The notes: generated from the letters alone by a model not told the origin. Positions 16,768 through 26,750 are shown, numbered from the stretch's first letter. The stretch is 64,000 nucleotides of DNA from Streptomyces ferrugineus (GCF_015160855.1 NZ_CP063373.1:5270001-5334000); one strand, 5' to 3'. Made by a program: numbers and translations.

Positions 16768-17135
16768 CCCGCGATCCCCACGCACCACCCGGGCGGGAGG
16801 CCGGCTCGATCCGCCGGAGCACGGATTGAGCCGTTCGGTCAGGTCACGCCGTTCGCCGGAGCGTTTGAGGCTGATGCGTGCCGGAGCGGACCCCCATCCC
16901 CTCGGCACGCTCAACTCGGCCCCGACAAAGCGCGGCGGCGTGGCTGACGACCGCTTCGCGACGGCGGGCCTACCTCGATCGGGGCCGACTGGTCCCGACG
17001 GTGCCCCCGGTGCCCAGCGCCCACTGCCCGGCTACAGCCCCACCAGCACCACCACTCGTGGCACGGTCACGACTTCGACTTCACAGCCGTCACATGCGAC
17101 GACTTGCGGTCTTCAAAAGAGGAGGAGTTCGAGGA

Positions 17136-17603
17136 ATGAGGACGAAAATCGCCAGAATGCTTACGGCGCTCGCTGTCGCCATGGGCGTTTTGCTGACAGC
17201 ATCACCAGCGAGGGCCGACGGTGAGGAGTTACGGCGTGACATATTCCTTGCCAGTCGCGCGGGCGACTATGGTGGATATACGACAATCATTCCCAACGAC
17301 AGGCGGATCTGGCTAGCCGCAGGGAACTATCACTGGACCCACGAGTGGACCGAGCTCTACCCGTGGGGAACGGCTCGGACCGCGTACAACTTGCGGCTGG
17401 GTCAGGGATGGCACTACTGGAACTGCCATGTCTTCCCGCACCCGACCAACTTCTGGCGCTATCAGACCAGATGCTATCTGCGCCCGGAGGGGAAAGGGAA
17501 CATATACTCCCCGATGCTTGAGATCCAACCGCATGGCTGGTCCGACTGGAATGGCTACCTCGGATCCGACTACATCTGGGAAAGCACTTTGACCCTACTG
17601 TAG
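17136..17603 (+). CDS. Secreted hypothetical protein with a TTA codon
   Basis: A 155-residue protein. The ATG is preceded by GGAGGAG and GAGGAA, and a signal peptide (MRTKIARML then a hydrophobic stretch ending SPARA) is evident. The mature part is rich in Trp and Tyr (NYHWTHEWTELYPWG, GQGWHYWNCHVFPH) with two Cys, suggesting a compact beta-fold. An in-frame TTA leucine codon at 17229-17231 makes translation dependent on the bldA tRNA in Streptomyces, so expression is expected late in development. The family is not recognised. It lies close to the preceding secreted-protein gene. Confidence 0.75.
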   Translation: MRTKIARMLTALAVAMGVLLTASPARADGEELRRDIFLASRAGDYGGYTTIIPNDRRIWLAAGNYHWTHEWTELYPWGTARTAYNLRLGQGWHYWNCHVFPHPTNFWRYQTRCYLRPEGKGNIYSPMLEIQPHGWSDWNGYLGSDYIWESTLTLL

Positions 17604-17783
17604 AACGGGCCAGCCGAGTGAATGACCGGGGCGTCCTGGACTGGGTGCCCCGGCTCCTGCCTGTCCGGCTCGCCCACGTGGAGGCCACGTGGCGGTGGCC
17701 ACGTCAACCGCTGGATGGGGTCTCTTCGGATATGACCACAGCTGACACGACCGCTGCCCCCCGGCCGACTGCCATACGACCTA

Positions 17784-18698
17784 GGGTCTGTCTTCAAAGA
17801 TCGTCAGATGGTGGATCATGGTGGGGTGGTATGTCGTCATGAACTCAGCGATCAGGAGTGGGAGTTACTCGCTCCGCTGATACCGCGGGCTGCCACAGGG
17901 CGGCCGCGTGTGGAAGACCGGCAGGTCGTCAACGGGATGGTCTACAAGATCCGGACGGGGATCTCCTGGCGTGACCTGCCGGAACGCTATGGGCCGTGGC
18001 AGACGGTGTACACCCGCTTCCGCCGCTACGCTCTGGACGGTGTGTTCACCCGGGCCCTGCAGCAGATCCAGGCCCGGGCTGACGCGGCCGGTGACATCGA
18101 CTGGCTGGTGCAGATCGACTCGACCATCGTCCGCGCCCACCAGCACGCTGCCGCTACCGGCCGAAAAGGGGGCAGCACCGGCCGGACGAACCGGACGATC
18201 ACGCCCTCGGCCGATCCCGAGGAGGCCTGACCACCAGAATCCACCTGGCCTGCGACGGCCAAGGCCGCCCTCTCGCCGTGCTGGTGACCCCGGGCCAGCG
18301 GCACGACAGCATCTGCGCACGCCCTCTTCTCGAACGGATCCGTGTCCCTCGCCACGGCCTGGGCCGACCGCGCTGTCGGCCCGACCATGTCATCGCGGAC
18401 AAGGCCTACAGCTCCCGCGCCTTCCGCGTCTACCTGCGCAAGCGCGGCATCGCGCACACCATCCCGGAGAAGAACGACCAGCGAGGGCACCGGCACAATC
18501 GCGGTCACCGCGGCGGCAGGCCACCTGGGTTCGACCGGGAGATCTACCGCCAGCGCAACATCATCGAGCGCTGCTTCAACCGGCTCAAAGGCTTCCGCGG
18601 CATCGCCACCAGATACGAGAAGACCGCCACCTCCTACGAAGCGGCGGTCACACTTGCGTCGTTCCTGCTCTGGGCAAGATCCGTTTGAAGACGGACCC
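17784..18698 (+). mobile_element. IS5-family element, 915 bp, first of a nested stack
   Basis: Terminal inverted repeats GGGTCTGTCTTCAAA (left) and GGGTCCGTCTTCAAA (right, reversed) with one mismatch. A TA duplication flanks it (17782-17783 and 18699-18700). That TA is part of the CTAG target of the IS701-type element at 19574. It encodes a complete transposase by -1 frameshifting. Confidence 0.85.
17808..18688 (+). CDS. IS5-family transposase made by -1 frameshift
   Basis: The first frame (ATG at 17808, to 18230) carries the helix-turn-helix-like ELSDQEWELLAPLI and the catalytic QIDSTIVRAHQHAA. The second, in the -1 phase, carries DHALGRSRGGLTTRIHLACD, VIADKAYSSRAFRVYL and the C-terminal RQRNIIERCFNRLKGFRGIA. 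The codons CGA AAA GGG near 18160 give a canonical A-AAA-GGG slippery site exactly where the frames must join, so the two-frame layout is programmed, not decayed. An in-frame TTA occurs early in the first frame (ELLAP). The element looks active. Confidence 0.85.
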
Positions 18699-18700
18699 TA

Positions 18701-19570
18701 AAGCGTGTTGCAGAACGCTGTGATCAGGCAGGCTGAACTGGGCGTTTGTCGCGTCTGGTCACGCGGTGAGGGCGAGGTTGTGCATGCGGGCGACGGCCTG
18801 AACGGCGTGATGGAGGCCGTCGCCGCGCTGCCGGCAGTCACGCAGGATCTTGTAATTCTTCATCCGTCCGATCACATGCTCCACACGGGCGCGGACCTTG
18901 CGGTGCTCCGCGTTGTCCTCCTCTTCGCCCTTGAGTAGCGGCCGTCCGGGGCGTTTGCGGTGCGGGACGATCAGGCCGGTGTTGAGATAAGCGCCGTCGC
19001 CGAGCACCGTCACGCCTTCGCAGTGCTCGGCCAGTCCGGAGCGCCGCCAGGCGTGCGCGTCCGCGGTGGTGCCCGGCAGCGGACGGGCCGCGGCCACCAC
19101 GAGCCGGGTGTCTGCGTCCACGATGACCTGCACGTTTGCTGAGAAACGGTAGTTACGCGAGGAGGCACCCACACCTCGGTCACGGACCGGGATGAGGGTG
19201 CCGTCCACGATCCACAACCGCTCGACTGCCTCCTGCGGGGCACGTACCGGCTCGAGCGCGAGCAGCGGCCCCAGCCGCTGGATCACCCGGCACACGGTCG
19301 CCGGGGAGATGCCGAACAGCGGGGCGAGCTGCCGCATCGTGAGGTTCGTGCGGTAGTAGACAGCCACCAGCAGCACCCGCTCGGCCAGCGGAAGCCGCCA
19401 CGGACGACCCCACCCGCACCCCTCACCACCACGTTCCCGAACCGCCCTTAGCAGCCGCCCGAACTGCTCAGCCCGCAGACCGGTGAACGTCTCCACCCAG
19501 ACCGGCTCAGCCCTCAACACCCCACCCATGCAAGGGAAATGCCCTGATCACAGCGTTCTGCAACACGCTT
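18701..19570 (-). mobile_element. IS5-group (DDE_4 type) element, 870 bp, second in the stack
   Basis: Perfect 28-bp terminal repeats (AAGCGTGTTGCAGAACGCTG...) at 18701-18728 and 19543-19570. Flanking TA at 18699-18700 and 19571-19572 is the target duplication, placing it exactly in the TA beside the preceding IS5 element. The intact transposase and perfect ends suggest recent insertion. Confidence 0.9.
18759..19529 (-). CDS. IS5-group transposase, DDE superfamily endonuclease
   Basis: A 256-residue intact transposase. An N-terminal helix-turn-helix (LTMRQLAPLFGISPATVCRV, about 64-83) precedes the DDE core: Asp in WIVDGTLIPV, Asp in VTVLGDGAYLNTGL, and Glu in VRARVEHVIGRMKNYKIL. The ATG lies 41 bases inside the left-hand repeat as read on its own strand. 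It belongs to the HARBI1-like branch also represented by the broken copies at 29970 and 53918. Confidence 0.9.
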   Translation of the reverse strand: MGGVLRAEPVWVETFTGLRAEQFGRLLRAVRERGGEGCGWGRPWRLPLAERVLLVAVYYRTNLTMRQLAPLFGISPATVCRVIQRLGPLLALEPVRAPQEAVERLWIVDGTLIPVRDRGVGASSRNYRFSANVQVIVDADTRLVVAAARPLPGTTADAHAWRRSGLAEHCEGVTVLGDGAYLNTGLIVPHRKRPGRPLLKGEEEDNAEHRKVRARVEHVIGRMKNYKILRDCRQRGDGLHHAVQAVARMHNLALTA

Positions 19571-19573
19571 TAG

Positions 19574-21115
19574 TACTCCAGTTGCAGTTCTCCATATGCC
19601 CTGGTCAGAGGGCTCGTTCGGAGTCTAGTTGGCTGACGTCCCGTCAGGATGGCGGTGGTTCGTGACTCACCCGATCGGGGTGCGTTGGAACCGGTTATGG
19701 AGATGGAGAGCGGTGTCGAAGTAGGTCTGTGGGAAGGCGAGTTGGAGTCGCTGCTGCTCCGGGTGGGTGAGCGGTTCGGCCGCGTCGAGCCGCGGCGGCG
19801 GATGCGGGACTACGTGCGTGGCCTGTTGGCGCCGGTGGGCCGGAAGAACAGCTGGCAGCTGGCCGAGCATGCGGGCCATGACACCCCGTACGGGCTGCAG
19901 CGGCTGCTGTCGTGGTGCCAGTGGGATCCGGATGAGATCCGCGCCGACCTGCAGGATTACGTAGCCGAGCGGCTCGGGCAGCATGGCGGTGTGCTGATCG
20001 TCGACGACACCGGCTTCATCAAGAAGGGCACCGTCTCCGCCGGGGTGCAACGGCAATATTCCGGCACCGCCGGCCGCACGGAGAACTGCCAGATCGGGGT
20101 GTTCGCCGCCTACGCCTCAGCCAAGGGAAGGGCCTTGGTGGACCGCGAGCTCTACCTGCCCAAGTCCTGGACCGAGGATCCGGACCGGTGCCGCGCCGCC
20201 CGGGTCCCGGAGGACAGGTCCTTCGCGACCAAGCCGGAACTTGCACGCGCCATGGTCCGGCGGGCGCTGGATTCCGCCTTGCCGATCGCCTGGGTGACCG
20301 CGGATGCGGCCTACGGGCAGGAGTGGCACTTCCGTCGGATGCTGGAGGAGGCCGGTGTGGGCTACGTCCTGGCGGTGCCCAAGTCGCAGCAGGTCAAGTC
20401 GCCAGCGGGCAGCTGGCGCATCGACCATGTCCTGACCGGTGCCCCGGCCGAGGCATGGGAGCGGATCTCCTGCGGCCATGGCGCGAAGGGGCCGCGGGTC
20501 TATGACTGGGCCGCGGCCAAGCTGCCCACCGTCGACGGTTCCGATCCCGCCCACGACCGCTGGGTGCTGGCCCGTCGCAGCCTGGCGCGTCCCGAGGAGA
20601 TCGCGTACTACCTCGCTTTCGCCCCGGCGGACGCCACCGTCTCCCAGCTGGTCCAGGTGGCTGGCTCCCGATGGGCCATCGAGGAATGCTTCCAGGCAGC
20701 GAAGAACGAATGCGGCCTGGACCAGTACGAAGTCCGCCGTTACGTCGGCTGGTATCGCCACATCACCCTGGCCATGCTCGCGCACGCTTTCCTGGCGGCG
20801 ATGACAGCCCAGGCCCTCGAAAAGGGGGTCGAGGAAACGGTTCGAGCAGCCTCGCTCCCCTCACCGTGGCAGAAATCCGAAGGCTCCTGGACCTTGTCCA
20901 TCCCCCCACAGTCCGACGCCACTCGCCCAGGCACCGTCTCCGCTGGTCAAGCTGGCGCCGACGTCACCAGGCCATCGCCCGCCACTGCCACTACCAACGC
21001 CGCACGCACCCCGATCGGGTGAGTCACGAACCACCGCCATCCTGACGGGACGTCAGCCAACTAGACTCCGAACGAGCCCTCTGACCAGGGCATATGGAGA
21101 ACTGCAACTGGAGTA
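19574..21115 (+). mobile_element. IS701-type element with 112-bp perfect terminal repeats
   Basis: Identical inverted ends at 19574-19685 and 21004-21115 (outermost bases TACTCCAGTTGCAG). The target is CTAG: the right copy is intact (21116-21119) while the left copy is split into CTA and TAG by the two IS5-type elements. The repeats reach into both ends of the transposase frame, far longer than the short ends usual for the family. Confidence 0.85.
19649..21045 (+). pseudogene. IS701-type transposase with a C-terminal frameshift
   Basis: The main frame contains the family's catalytic blocks: VLIVDDTGFIKKGT, ENCQIGVFAAYASAKGRALV, WVTADAAYGQEWHFR and SRWAIEECFQAAKNECGLDQ. Near 20850 the family C-terminus (LAPLTVAEIRRLL then WRRRHQAIARHCHYQRR) moves to the -1 phase. 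The unshifted frame continues to 21022 with unrelated residues. Either a single-base change or a recoding event is needed for the full product. The first 12 codons lie inside the terminal repeat; an internal ATG (MEMESGVEV) is an alternative start. Confidence 0.75.
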
Positions 21116-21328
21116 CTAGACCCGCTGGACCGCAGGACCCAACCGGCCCCGCCCCCACCCGTGAGAGAGGCCTTCGCATACCGCCGTGAGACCAGACCAC
21201 GTCACGCTGACCTGCGAAGGGGAACACGCGTGGGACTTATGAGACCGTCTTACGCGCGCGGGTGCCACGAAGGATCGGCCTCGCCGTACGCCCCGCGTCC
21301 GTGAAAACTCCTCGCGGAGCGCACTGTC

Positions 21329-21774
21329 TCAGGAGGCACGAGCCACCAGGAACCACACCACGCCGACGCCCAACAGCAGGCCCAGCACGATCGCGCTCTG
21401 GATCCATCGCGTCCGCACGACCTGCCGACGCCAGTGCTCGTACCGCTGCTGCTGTGCCTCGCGGCCTTCCTCTGTGTCCTTGCGCCAACGAGGCTGGAGC
21501 ACGGCCGTGCCATCGGCGATCGCGTGGGCGACCCGCTGCACGTCGTCGGCGTGGTACTCGGTCCAACTGTTGGTGCCGTACGTGCCCGTCGCTTGCGCGG
21601 TCTTGGTTCGGACGCCGTTGGCTTGGATGACCGCGTCGAAATCCCAGACGACCGGCCAGGCGCCTGCGACCTCGTCGGAGCTGAGGTAACCGTCCCCGGC
21701 GTGGTAGCGCCCCCCTTCGGCGCTGCGCGATCAACTCCGCCACAGAGACGGGAGCAGGGATGTCCGTTGTCACG
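21329..21774 (-). pseudogene. Small membrane-anchored protein gene with a G-run frameshift
   Basis: GTG behind GGAGGTG opens TTDIPAPVSVAELIAQRR. The continuation, RYHAGDGYLSSDEVAGAWPV through TYGTNSWTEYHADDVQRVAH and a C-terminal membrane helix (IVLGLLLGVGVVWFLVARAS), is in another phase. Removing one base from a run of six G near 21720 restores one ~148-residue frame, so this is a recent mutation or a sequencing error. Function unknown; the tail anchor puts the protein at the membrane. Confidence 0.6.
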
Positions 21775-21789
21775 AGGCACCTCCGACCA

Positions 21790-22340
21790 GGTTGCGCGCC
21801 AACCACTTTGCCGCGCGACCACTGCTCCCACAAGGTCCGTCCGGGCCAGCGGATCGGGGCTGCGGCACGCGTTGGCCGGAGACCGAGCCGATCAGCATAG
21901 ACGCGTCGATGTCGGTGGGGCCGATCTTCTTGCGGCGCATCAGGACCGGCAGTGTCCGCAGGGCCTTCAGCACGGGCGGGCCCTTGGGAGTCGCGCCGAA
22001 GTCGACGACTTGGACCAGGAGCTTCAGGAACGGCCGTACGGCGCCGAACCGGTTGCCGAGCTCCCTCGGCACCCCTCCAGCGAACCGGGTCTTCACCCGA
22101 ACCGGGTCTTCACCCGTTCACCGTGCGCCTTCAGCATTGAGGTGTCCGCGATGCCGAGTCGTTCGGCGAGGTAATCGGCGGGCGACCTCCGCCGGGATGT
22201 CCGTCGAGTCGTCCCGGAACACCCCGACGTAGCGCACGGTCGTCAGCTGGACCGCGGAGCCCAGCCGGTCGTGGGACCGACGCCTGGACTCGATCAGAGC
22301 CCGGTCCGCGTCGTCCAGCACACCGACGGAGAAGGGGGTG
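21790..22340 (-). pseudogene. Tn3-family transposase (TnpA) remnant
   Basis: N-terminal TnpA sequence in shifting frames: LDDADRALIESRRRSHDRLG, QLTTVRYVGVFRDDSTDIPA, ADYLAERLGIADTS, then VRPFLKLLVQVVDFGATPKG and VLKALRTLPVLMRRKKIG. At least one frameshift and loss of the large catalytic C-terminus show it is dead. The very N-terminus is replaced by unrelated sequence. Confidence 0.7.
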
Positions 22341-22649
22341 CTCGCACAGGGCGGCGGGTTGGCGGCGCCGACGAGTTCGGCAGCCTGGTCCCCGGCCAGC
22401 AGTCCGGGGACGTCGATGTCGGCGGCCATGGCCTCTACCGGCTGCCACAGCATCGACGGCACCAGGCCGACGATCCAGCATGCCGCGGCCCACGACAGGC
22501 CGCACGTGCCATCCGGGAGGTCCTTGTCGAGGGTGAGGCCGCAGCCGGACCGGGCGGGCGGCCGCACCCCCGTCCTGGGCCTGGGCCCCGGCGTCATACG
22601 GCCCGATCAGGGTGTGGCCCTGGTTGTTCCCGGCCCCACGGCCGCACGC

Positions 22650-23144
22650 AGTCCAGAGTCATCGGCCACCGCTCAGGTCGCCGACCGGTACGGCACCGCC
22701 TGCGCGATGGCCTGGGACCGCATCCACCCCCAGCTGACCACCCGCTCGGCCTGGGTCGACCACACCGGTGAACTCCCCGTAATCGAGGGCACGTTGATCC
22801 GTCTGGAGGTACACCACCTGCCCGGCGACGGCGACCCGCTCCCGGTCTGGCTGAGGTCGTCCACCACCGGCCTGAGCGGCGAGGACGTCGATGTGCGCTG
22901 GCAGGCGTTCCTGAGGAGATTCGACGTGGACCACACCTTCCGCATGATCAAGCAGATCCACGGCTGGACCCGGCCGAAGCTCCGCACCCTCGGGGCCGGC
23001 GACCGCTGGACCTGGCTGATCATCGCGGTCCACACCCAGCTCCGGCTCCTCCGACAGTCCGCCTCCGACCTGCGGCGCCCCTGGGAGAAACCCGCCAAGC
23101 CCCGCCGACTCACCCTCGCCCGGGCCTCCCCCCACGGAGCCTGA
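22650..23144 (+). pseudogene. IS701-type transposase, C-terminal fragment
   Basis: The stretch LPVIEGTLIRLEVHHLPGDG, RWQAFLRRFDVDHTFRMIKQ and RPKLRTLGAGDRWTWLIIAV is the C-terminal catalytic half of a Streptomyces IS701-like transposase. Upstream codons are missing, and the family's Pro/Arg-rich tail continues in another frame up to about 23370. Not functional. Confidence 0.75.
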
Positions 23145-23575
23145 TTTATCCCGGTCCGACGCACCCGCGGGCGCCCTACGCAGGCTCAACGCACCGACAC
23201 GCTCCCGTGGACGCGGCCGCAGCCGGTACCGACCCGGCGTCACGTCACGCAACGGGGCACCAGTCACTCGCAGCACCGGTCCCCGCCCCCGGTCCCACAA
23301 GCCCCCCGGCCGGCTCACCGGCACCCACCGACAGGCAGGCGCGGCCCCCAGGCAGGCCGCCGGCGGTGTATGACCCGCCCCATGATCGGCCATGTACCCG
23401 CTTTGCCCCACCCGCCACTCGCCCGAATCAGGGCCGGTCGGCCCTCCGCCGGGGCCCATCGGCGCGGGGGTAACGCAACGGGCCCGAGGGACAGTGGTCG
23501 TGGGAGCGGTACCGATCCCTCGCGGTGCCGCTCCCCACCCGCGCTGTGGAACCCGACGACGGAGGCACGCCCACC
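23145..23575. other. 431-bp gap before adhE
   Basis: The left part holds the out-of-frame tail of the transposase fragment. The right part, about 200 bp, should contain the adhE promoter, but no clear -35/-10 pair or operator dyad is seen. A GGAGG ribosome site precedes the adhE start. Confidence 0.4.
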
Positions 23576-26263
23576 ATGACCGGACAGGACGACCGCAACC
23601 GCACCCCCACTCCCGACAGCGGACCGTCCGAGACCGCCGTAGCCGTGGACCGGCTGGTCGCCAACGGTCTCAAGGCTCTCACCGACTACGAGACGCTGGA
23701 CCAGGAACAGGTCGACCACATCGTCAAGAAGGCATCGGTGGCCGCCCTCGACCAGCACACCGAACTGGCCCTGCTCGCCGTGCAGGAGACCGGACGCGGC
23801 CTGTTCGAGGACAAGGCCGCCAAGAACATGTTCGCGTGCGAGCACGTCACGCACAGCATGGGCAAGATGAAGACAGTCGGTGTCATTGCCCGCGACGACA
23901 TCGACGACATGGTCGAGATCGCCGAGCCGGTGGGCGTGGTGTGCGCCATCACCCCGGTCACCAACCCGACCTCCACCACGATCTTCAAGGCGCTGATGGC
24001 GCTGAAGACCCGCAACCCGGTCGTCTTCGCCTTCCACCCCTCCGCCCAGCGCTGCAGCGCCGAGGCCGCCCGGATCGTGCGCGACGCGGCCATCGCCGCC
24101 GGAGCACCCGGGCACTGCATCCAGTGGATCGAGACCCCCTCCATCGAGGCCACCCGCACCCTCATGCACCACTGCGGCGTCTCCCTCATCCTCGCCACCG
24201 GCGGCAACGCCATGGTCAAGGCCGCCTACTCGGCCGGAAAGCCCGCGCTCGGCGTCGGCGCCGGCAACGTTCCCGCCTACGTCCACCAGAGCGCCAAGCT
24301 GCGCCGGGCCGTGAACGACCTGGTGCTGTCCAAGTCGTTCGACAACGGGATGATCTGCGCCTCCGAGCAGGCCGTGATCCTGGACGACGAGATCTACGAC
24401 GCGGCGCTGGCCGAGTTCCGCACCCTGCACGCCCACCTGGCCACCGCGGAGGAGAAGGCGAAGCTGGAGGCCTTCCTGTTCCCCGTTTCCGGCGCCGCGA
24501 ACAAGGGCTGCGAGCCCAAGGTGAACGCCGCCGCCGTCGGCCAGAGTTCCGCGTGGATCGCGGAAAGGGCCGGGTTCAGCGTGCCGGAGGGCACCTCGCT
24601 GATCCTGGTCGAGGCCGAACGGGTGGGGCCCGAGGAGCCGTTGACCCGCGAGAAGCTCTGCCCGGTGCTGACCGTGCTGCGCGCCGGTTCACAGCGCCAC
24701 GGCTTCGACCTGGCCGCCGACATGGTCGCCTTCCACGGCCAGGGCCACAGCGCCGTCATCCACACCGAGGACCGTGAACTCGCCGAAGCGTACGGCCGGC
24801 GGATGAAGACCGTCCGGGTCATCGTCAACTCCCCCTCCTCGCAGGGCGCCATCGGCGGCGTCTACAACAGCCTGCTGCCGTCGCTCACACTGGGGTGCGG
24901 TTCGTGGGGCAGCACGTCGGTGTCCAACAACGTCTCCGCCGCACAGCTGCTGAACGTCAAGCGGGTGAGCACCCGTCACAACAACCTGCAGTGGTTCAAG
25001 GTGCCGCCGAAGATCTACTTCGAGCCGCAGGCCATCCGCTACCTGCAGTCCATGCCGGACGTTCACCGCGTCACGATCGTCACCGACGCCGTCATGACCC
25101 GCCTCGGCTTCGTCGACCGCGTCAGCCGGGTGCTGCAGCGTCGCGCCGAGCCGGTGACTCTGCAGATCATCGACAACGTCCAGCCCGAGCCGAGCATCGA
25201 CTCCGTGCAGCGCGGCGCCGCCCTGATGCGGGACTTCCGCCCGGACACGATCATCGCGCTCGGCGGCGGCTCGCCCATGGACGCGGCCAAGGTGATGTGG
25301 CTGCTGTACGAACAGCCCGACATCGACTTCGCCGACATGCGGCAGAAGTTCTCCGACATCCGCAAGCGCGCCTTCCGCTTCCCGGTCCTCGGCGCCCGCG
25401 CCCGGCTGGTGTGTGTGCCCACCACCTCCGGCACCGGCGCCGAAGTCACCCCGTTCGCCGTCATCTCCGACCCGGCGACCGGCAAGAAGTACCCACTGGC
25501 CGACTACGCGCTGACCCCCAGCGTGGCCATCGTCGACCCGCTGCTGACCTCCGAACTGCCCCCGGCGCTCGCCGCCGACAGTGGCTTCGACGCCCTCACG
25601 CACGCCATCGAGTCGTACGTGTCCGTCTACGCCAACGACTTCACCGACGGCCTTGCCCTGCACGCGATCCGGCTGATCTTCGACAACATCGCGGCGTCCG
25701 TGAACGGCGGCCCAGAGAACGGCGGCCCCGACCGTGCGCACGCCAGAGAGAAGATGCACAACGCCGGCACCATCGCCGGCATGGCCTTCGGCAACGCCTT
25801 CCTCGGCATCGTGCACGCCATGTCCCACACCCTCGGCGCCACCTTCCACATCGCGCACGGCCGCACCAACGCGGTGCTGCTGCCGCACGTCATCCGCTAC
25901 AACGGCACGGTTCCCACGAAGCTCACGGGCTGGCCCAAGTACGAGAACTACCGCGCCCCCGAACGCTTCCAGGACATCGCCCGCACCCTCGGCCTGCCCG
26001 CCGACTCCCCCGAACAGGGCGTGGAAGCACTCGCCGCCGCCGTCGAGCGGCTGCGCGACGCGGTCGGTATCGAGTCGTCGTTCCAGGCCCTCGGCGTCGA
26101 CGAGCACAGCTTCCTCGACGCGCTACCCGAGCAGGCCATGAACGCCTACGAGGACCAGTGCGCGCCGGCCAACCCGCGGATGCCCATGCTCGACGACATG
26201 CAGCAGCTCATGCGCGCGGCGTACTACGGGAAGGCTGCCACCCCTGGTCCGGCCTCCGCCTGA
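23576..26263 (+). CDS. adhE: Bifunctional acetaldehyde-CoA/alcohol dehydrogenase AdhE
   Basis: An 895-residue two-domain enzyme converting acetyl-CoA to acetaldehyde and then ethanol with NADH, or the reverse. The N-terminal aldehyde dehydrogenase half has the catalytic Cys in SFDNGMICASEQAV. The C-terminal iron-dependent alcohol dehydrogenase half has LGGGSPMDAAKVM for NAD binding, and metal ligands in ADSGFDALTHAIES, GIVHAMSHTLG and HIAHGRTNAVLLP. The ATG follows GGAGG nine bases upstream. A 25-residue polar N-terminal extension precedes the usual start. Fermentative AdhE is uncommon in aerobic streptomycetes, so it may serve redox balance under low oxygen and may have been acquired. It has no operon partner. 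It forms spirosomes in other bacteria. Confidence 0.95.
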   Translation: MTGQDDRNRTPTPDSGPSETAVAVDRLVANGLKALTDYETLDQEQVDHIVKKASVAALDQHTELALLAVQETGRGLFEDKAAKNMFACEHVTHSMGKMKTVGVIARDDIDDMVEIAEPVGVVCAITPVTNPTSTTIFKALMALKTRNPVVFAFHPSAQRCSAEAARIVRDAAIAAGAPGHCIQWIETPSIEATRTLMHHCGVSLILATGGNAMVKAAYSAGKPALGVGAGNVPAYVHQSAKLRRAVNDLVLSKSFDNGMICASEQAVILDDEIYDAALAEFRTLHAHLATAEEKAKLEAFLFPVSGAANKGCEPKVNAAAVGQSSAWIAERAGFSVPEGTSLILVEAERVGPEEPLTREKLCPVLTVLRAGSQRHGFDLAADMVAFHGQGHSAVIHTEDRELAEAYGRRMKTVRVIVNSPSSQGAIGGVYNSLLPSLTLGCGSWGSTSVSNNVSAAQLLNVKRVSTRHNNLQWFKVPPKIYFEPQAIRYLQSMPDVHRVTIVTDAVMTRLGFVDRVSRVLQRRAEPVTLQIIDNVQPEPSIDSVQRGAALMRDFRPDTIIALGGGSPMDAAKVMWLLYEQPDIDFADMRQKFSDIRKRAFRFPVLGARARLVCVPTTSGTGAEVTPFAVISDPATGKKYPLADYALTPSVAIVDPLLTSELPPALAADSGFDALTHAIESYVSVYANDFTDGLALHAIRLIFDNIAASVNGGPENGGPDRAHAREKMHNAGTIAGMAFGNAFLGIVHAMSHTLGATFHIAHGRTNAVLLPHVIRYNGTVPTKLTGWPKYENYRAPERFQDIARTLGLPADSPEQGVEALAAAVERLRDAVGIESSFQALGVDEHSFLDALPEQAMNAYEDQCAPANPRMPMLDDMQQLMRAAYYGKAATPGPASA

Positions 26264-26750
26264 CTGACCGGTCGTCCGCGAGGAGGGGTACCGGTACCCG
26301 TGCCTTCGACCGGGAGGTCCGACCGCGTGCGAGGACTGTTCACGTCGTCCAGTCGCAGCGGCCGGGGGTCCGTATCGGCAGCCCTGGGATCGTCCCTGTC
26401 CCTACGGGGATTCCCCTGGCGGCGATGGTCCGTCTGTTCGTCCATGCCGACTTGATGAGCTGCTTGCATCTTCATCCGCTCGCCGCTCCCTGCTCGGCGT
26501 CGGCAGGCGGTATGCCGATCTGCCGCTGGGGCCGACTGCGACCATCCCGTCCCGCTGTCCGGTTCCGAAAGCTGCTTCGGCGGCTACCGAGACCGCCCGC
26601 CCACCGACGCGTGCGCGGGGCGCAGCAGCCGGACGAGCATTTTGTCGGCCATTGCGGTCACGACGCACGTCACGGCCAGTGCCGCGATCGATCCGCCCGA
26701 GCACCCCGGCGTCGGCGGAGACCGCTCAGCTTCACGGCTTTGGCGTGCCT
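26264..26750. other. Gap after adhE with a perfect palindrome
   Basis: No gene is recognised. A 14-bp palindrome GGGTACCGGTACCC (26286-26299) lies 23 bases after the adhE stop; without a loop it is more like a binding site than a terminator. Open frames here have shadow-type composition. Confidence 0.35.

Noticed and set aside
24689..26107. Long minus-strand open frame antisense to adhE
   Set aside because: Gly/Val/Asp-rich shadow caused by GC-biased third codon positions of adhE.
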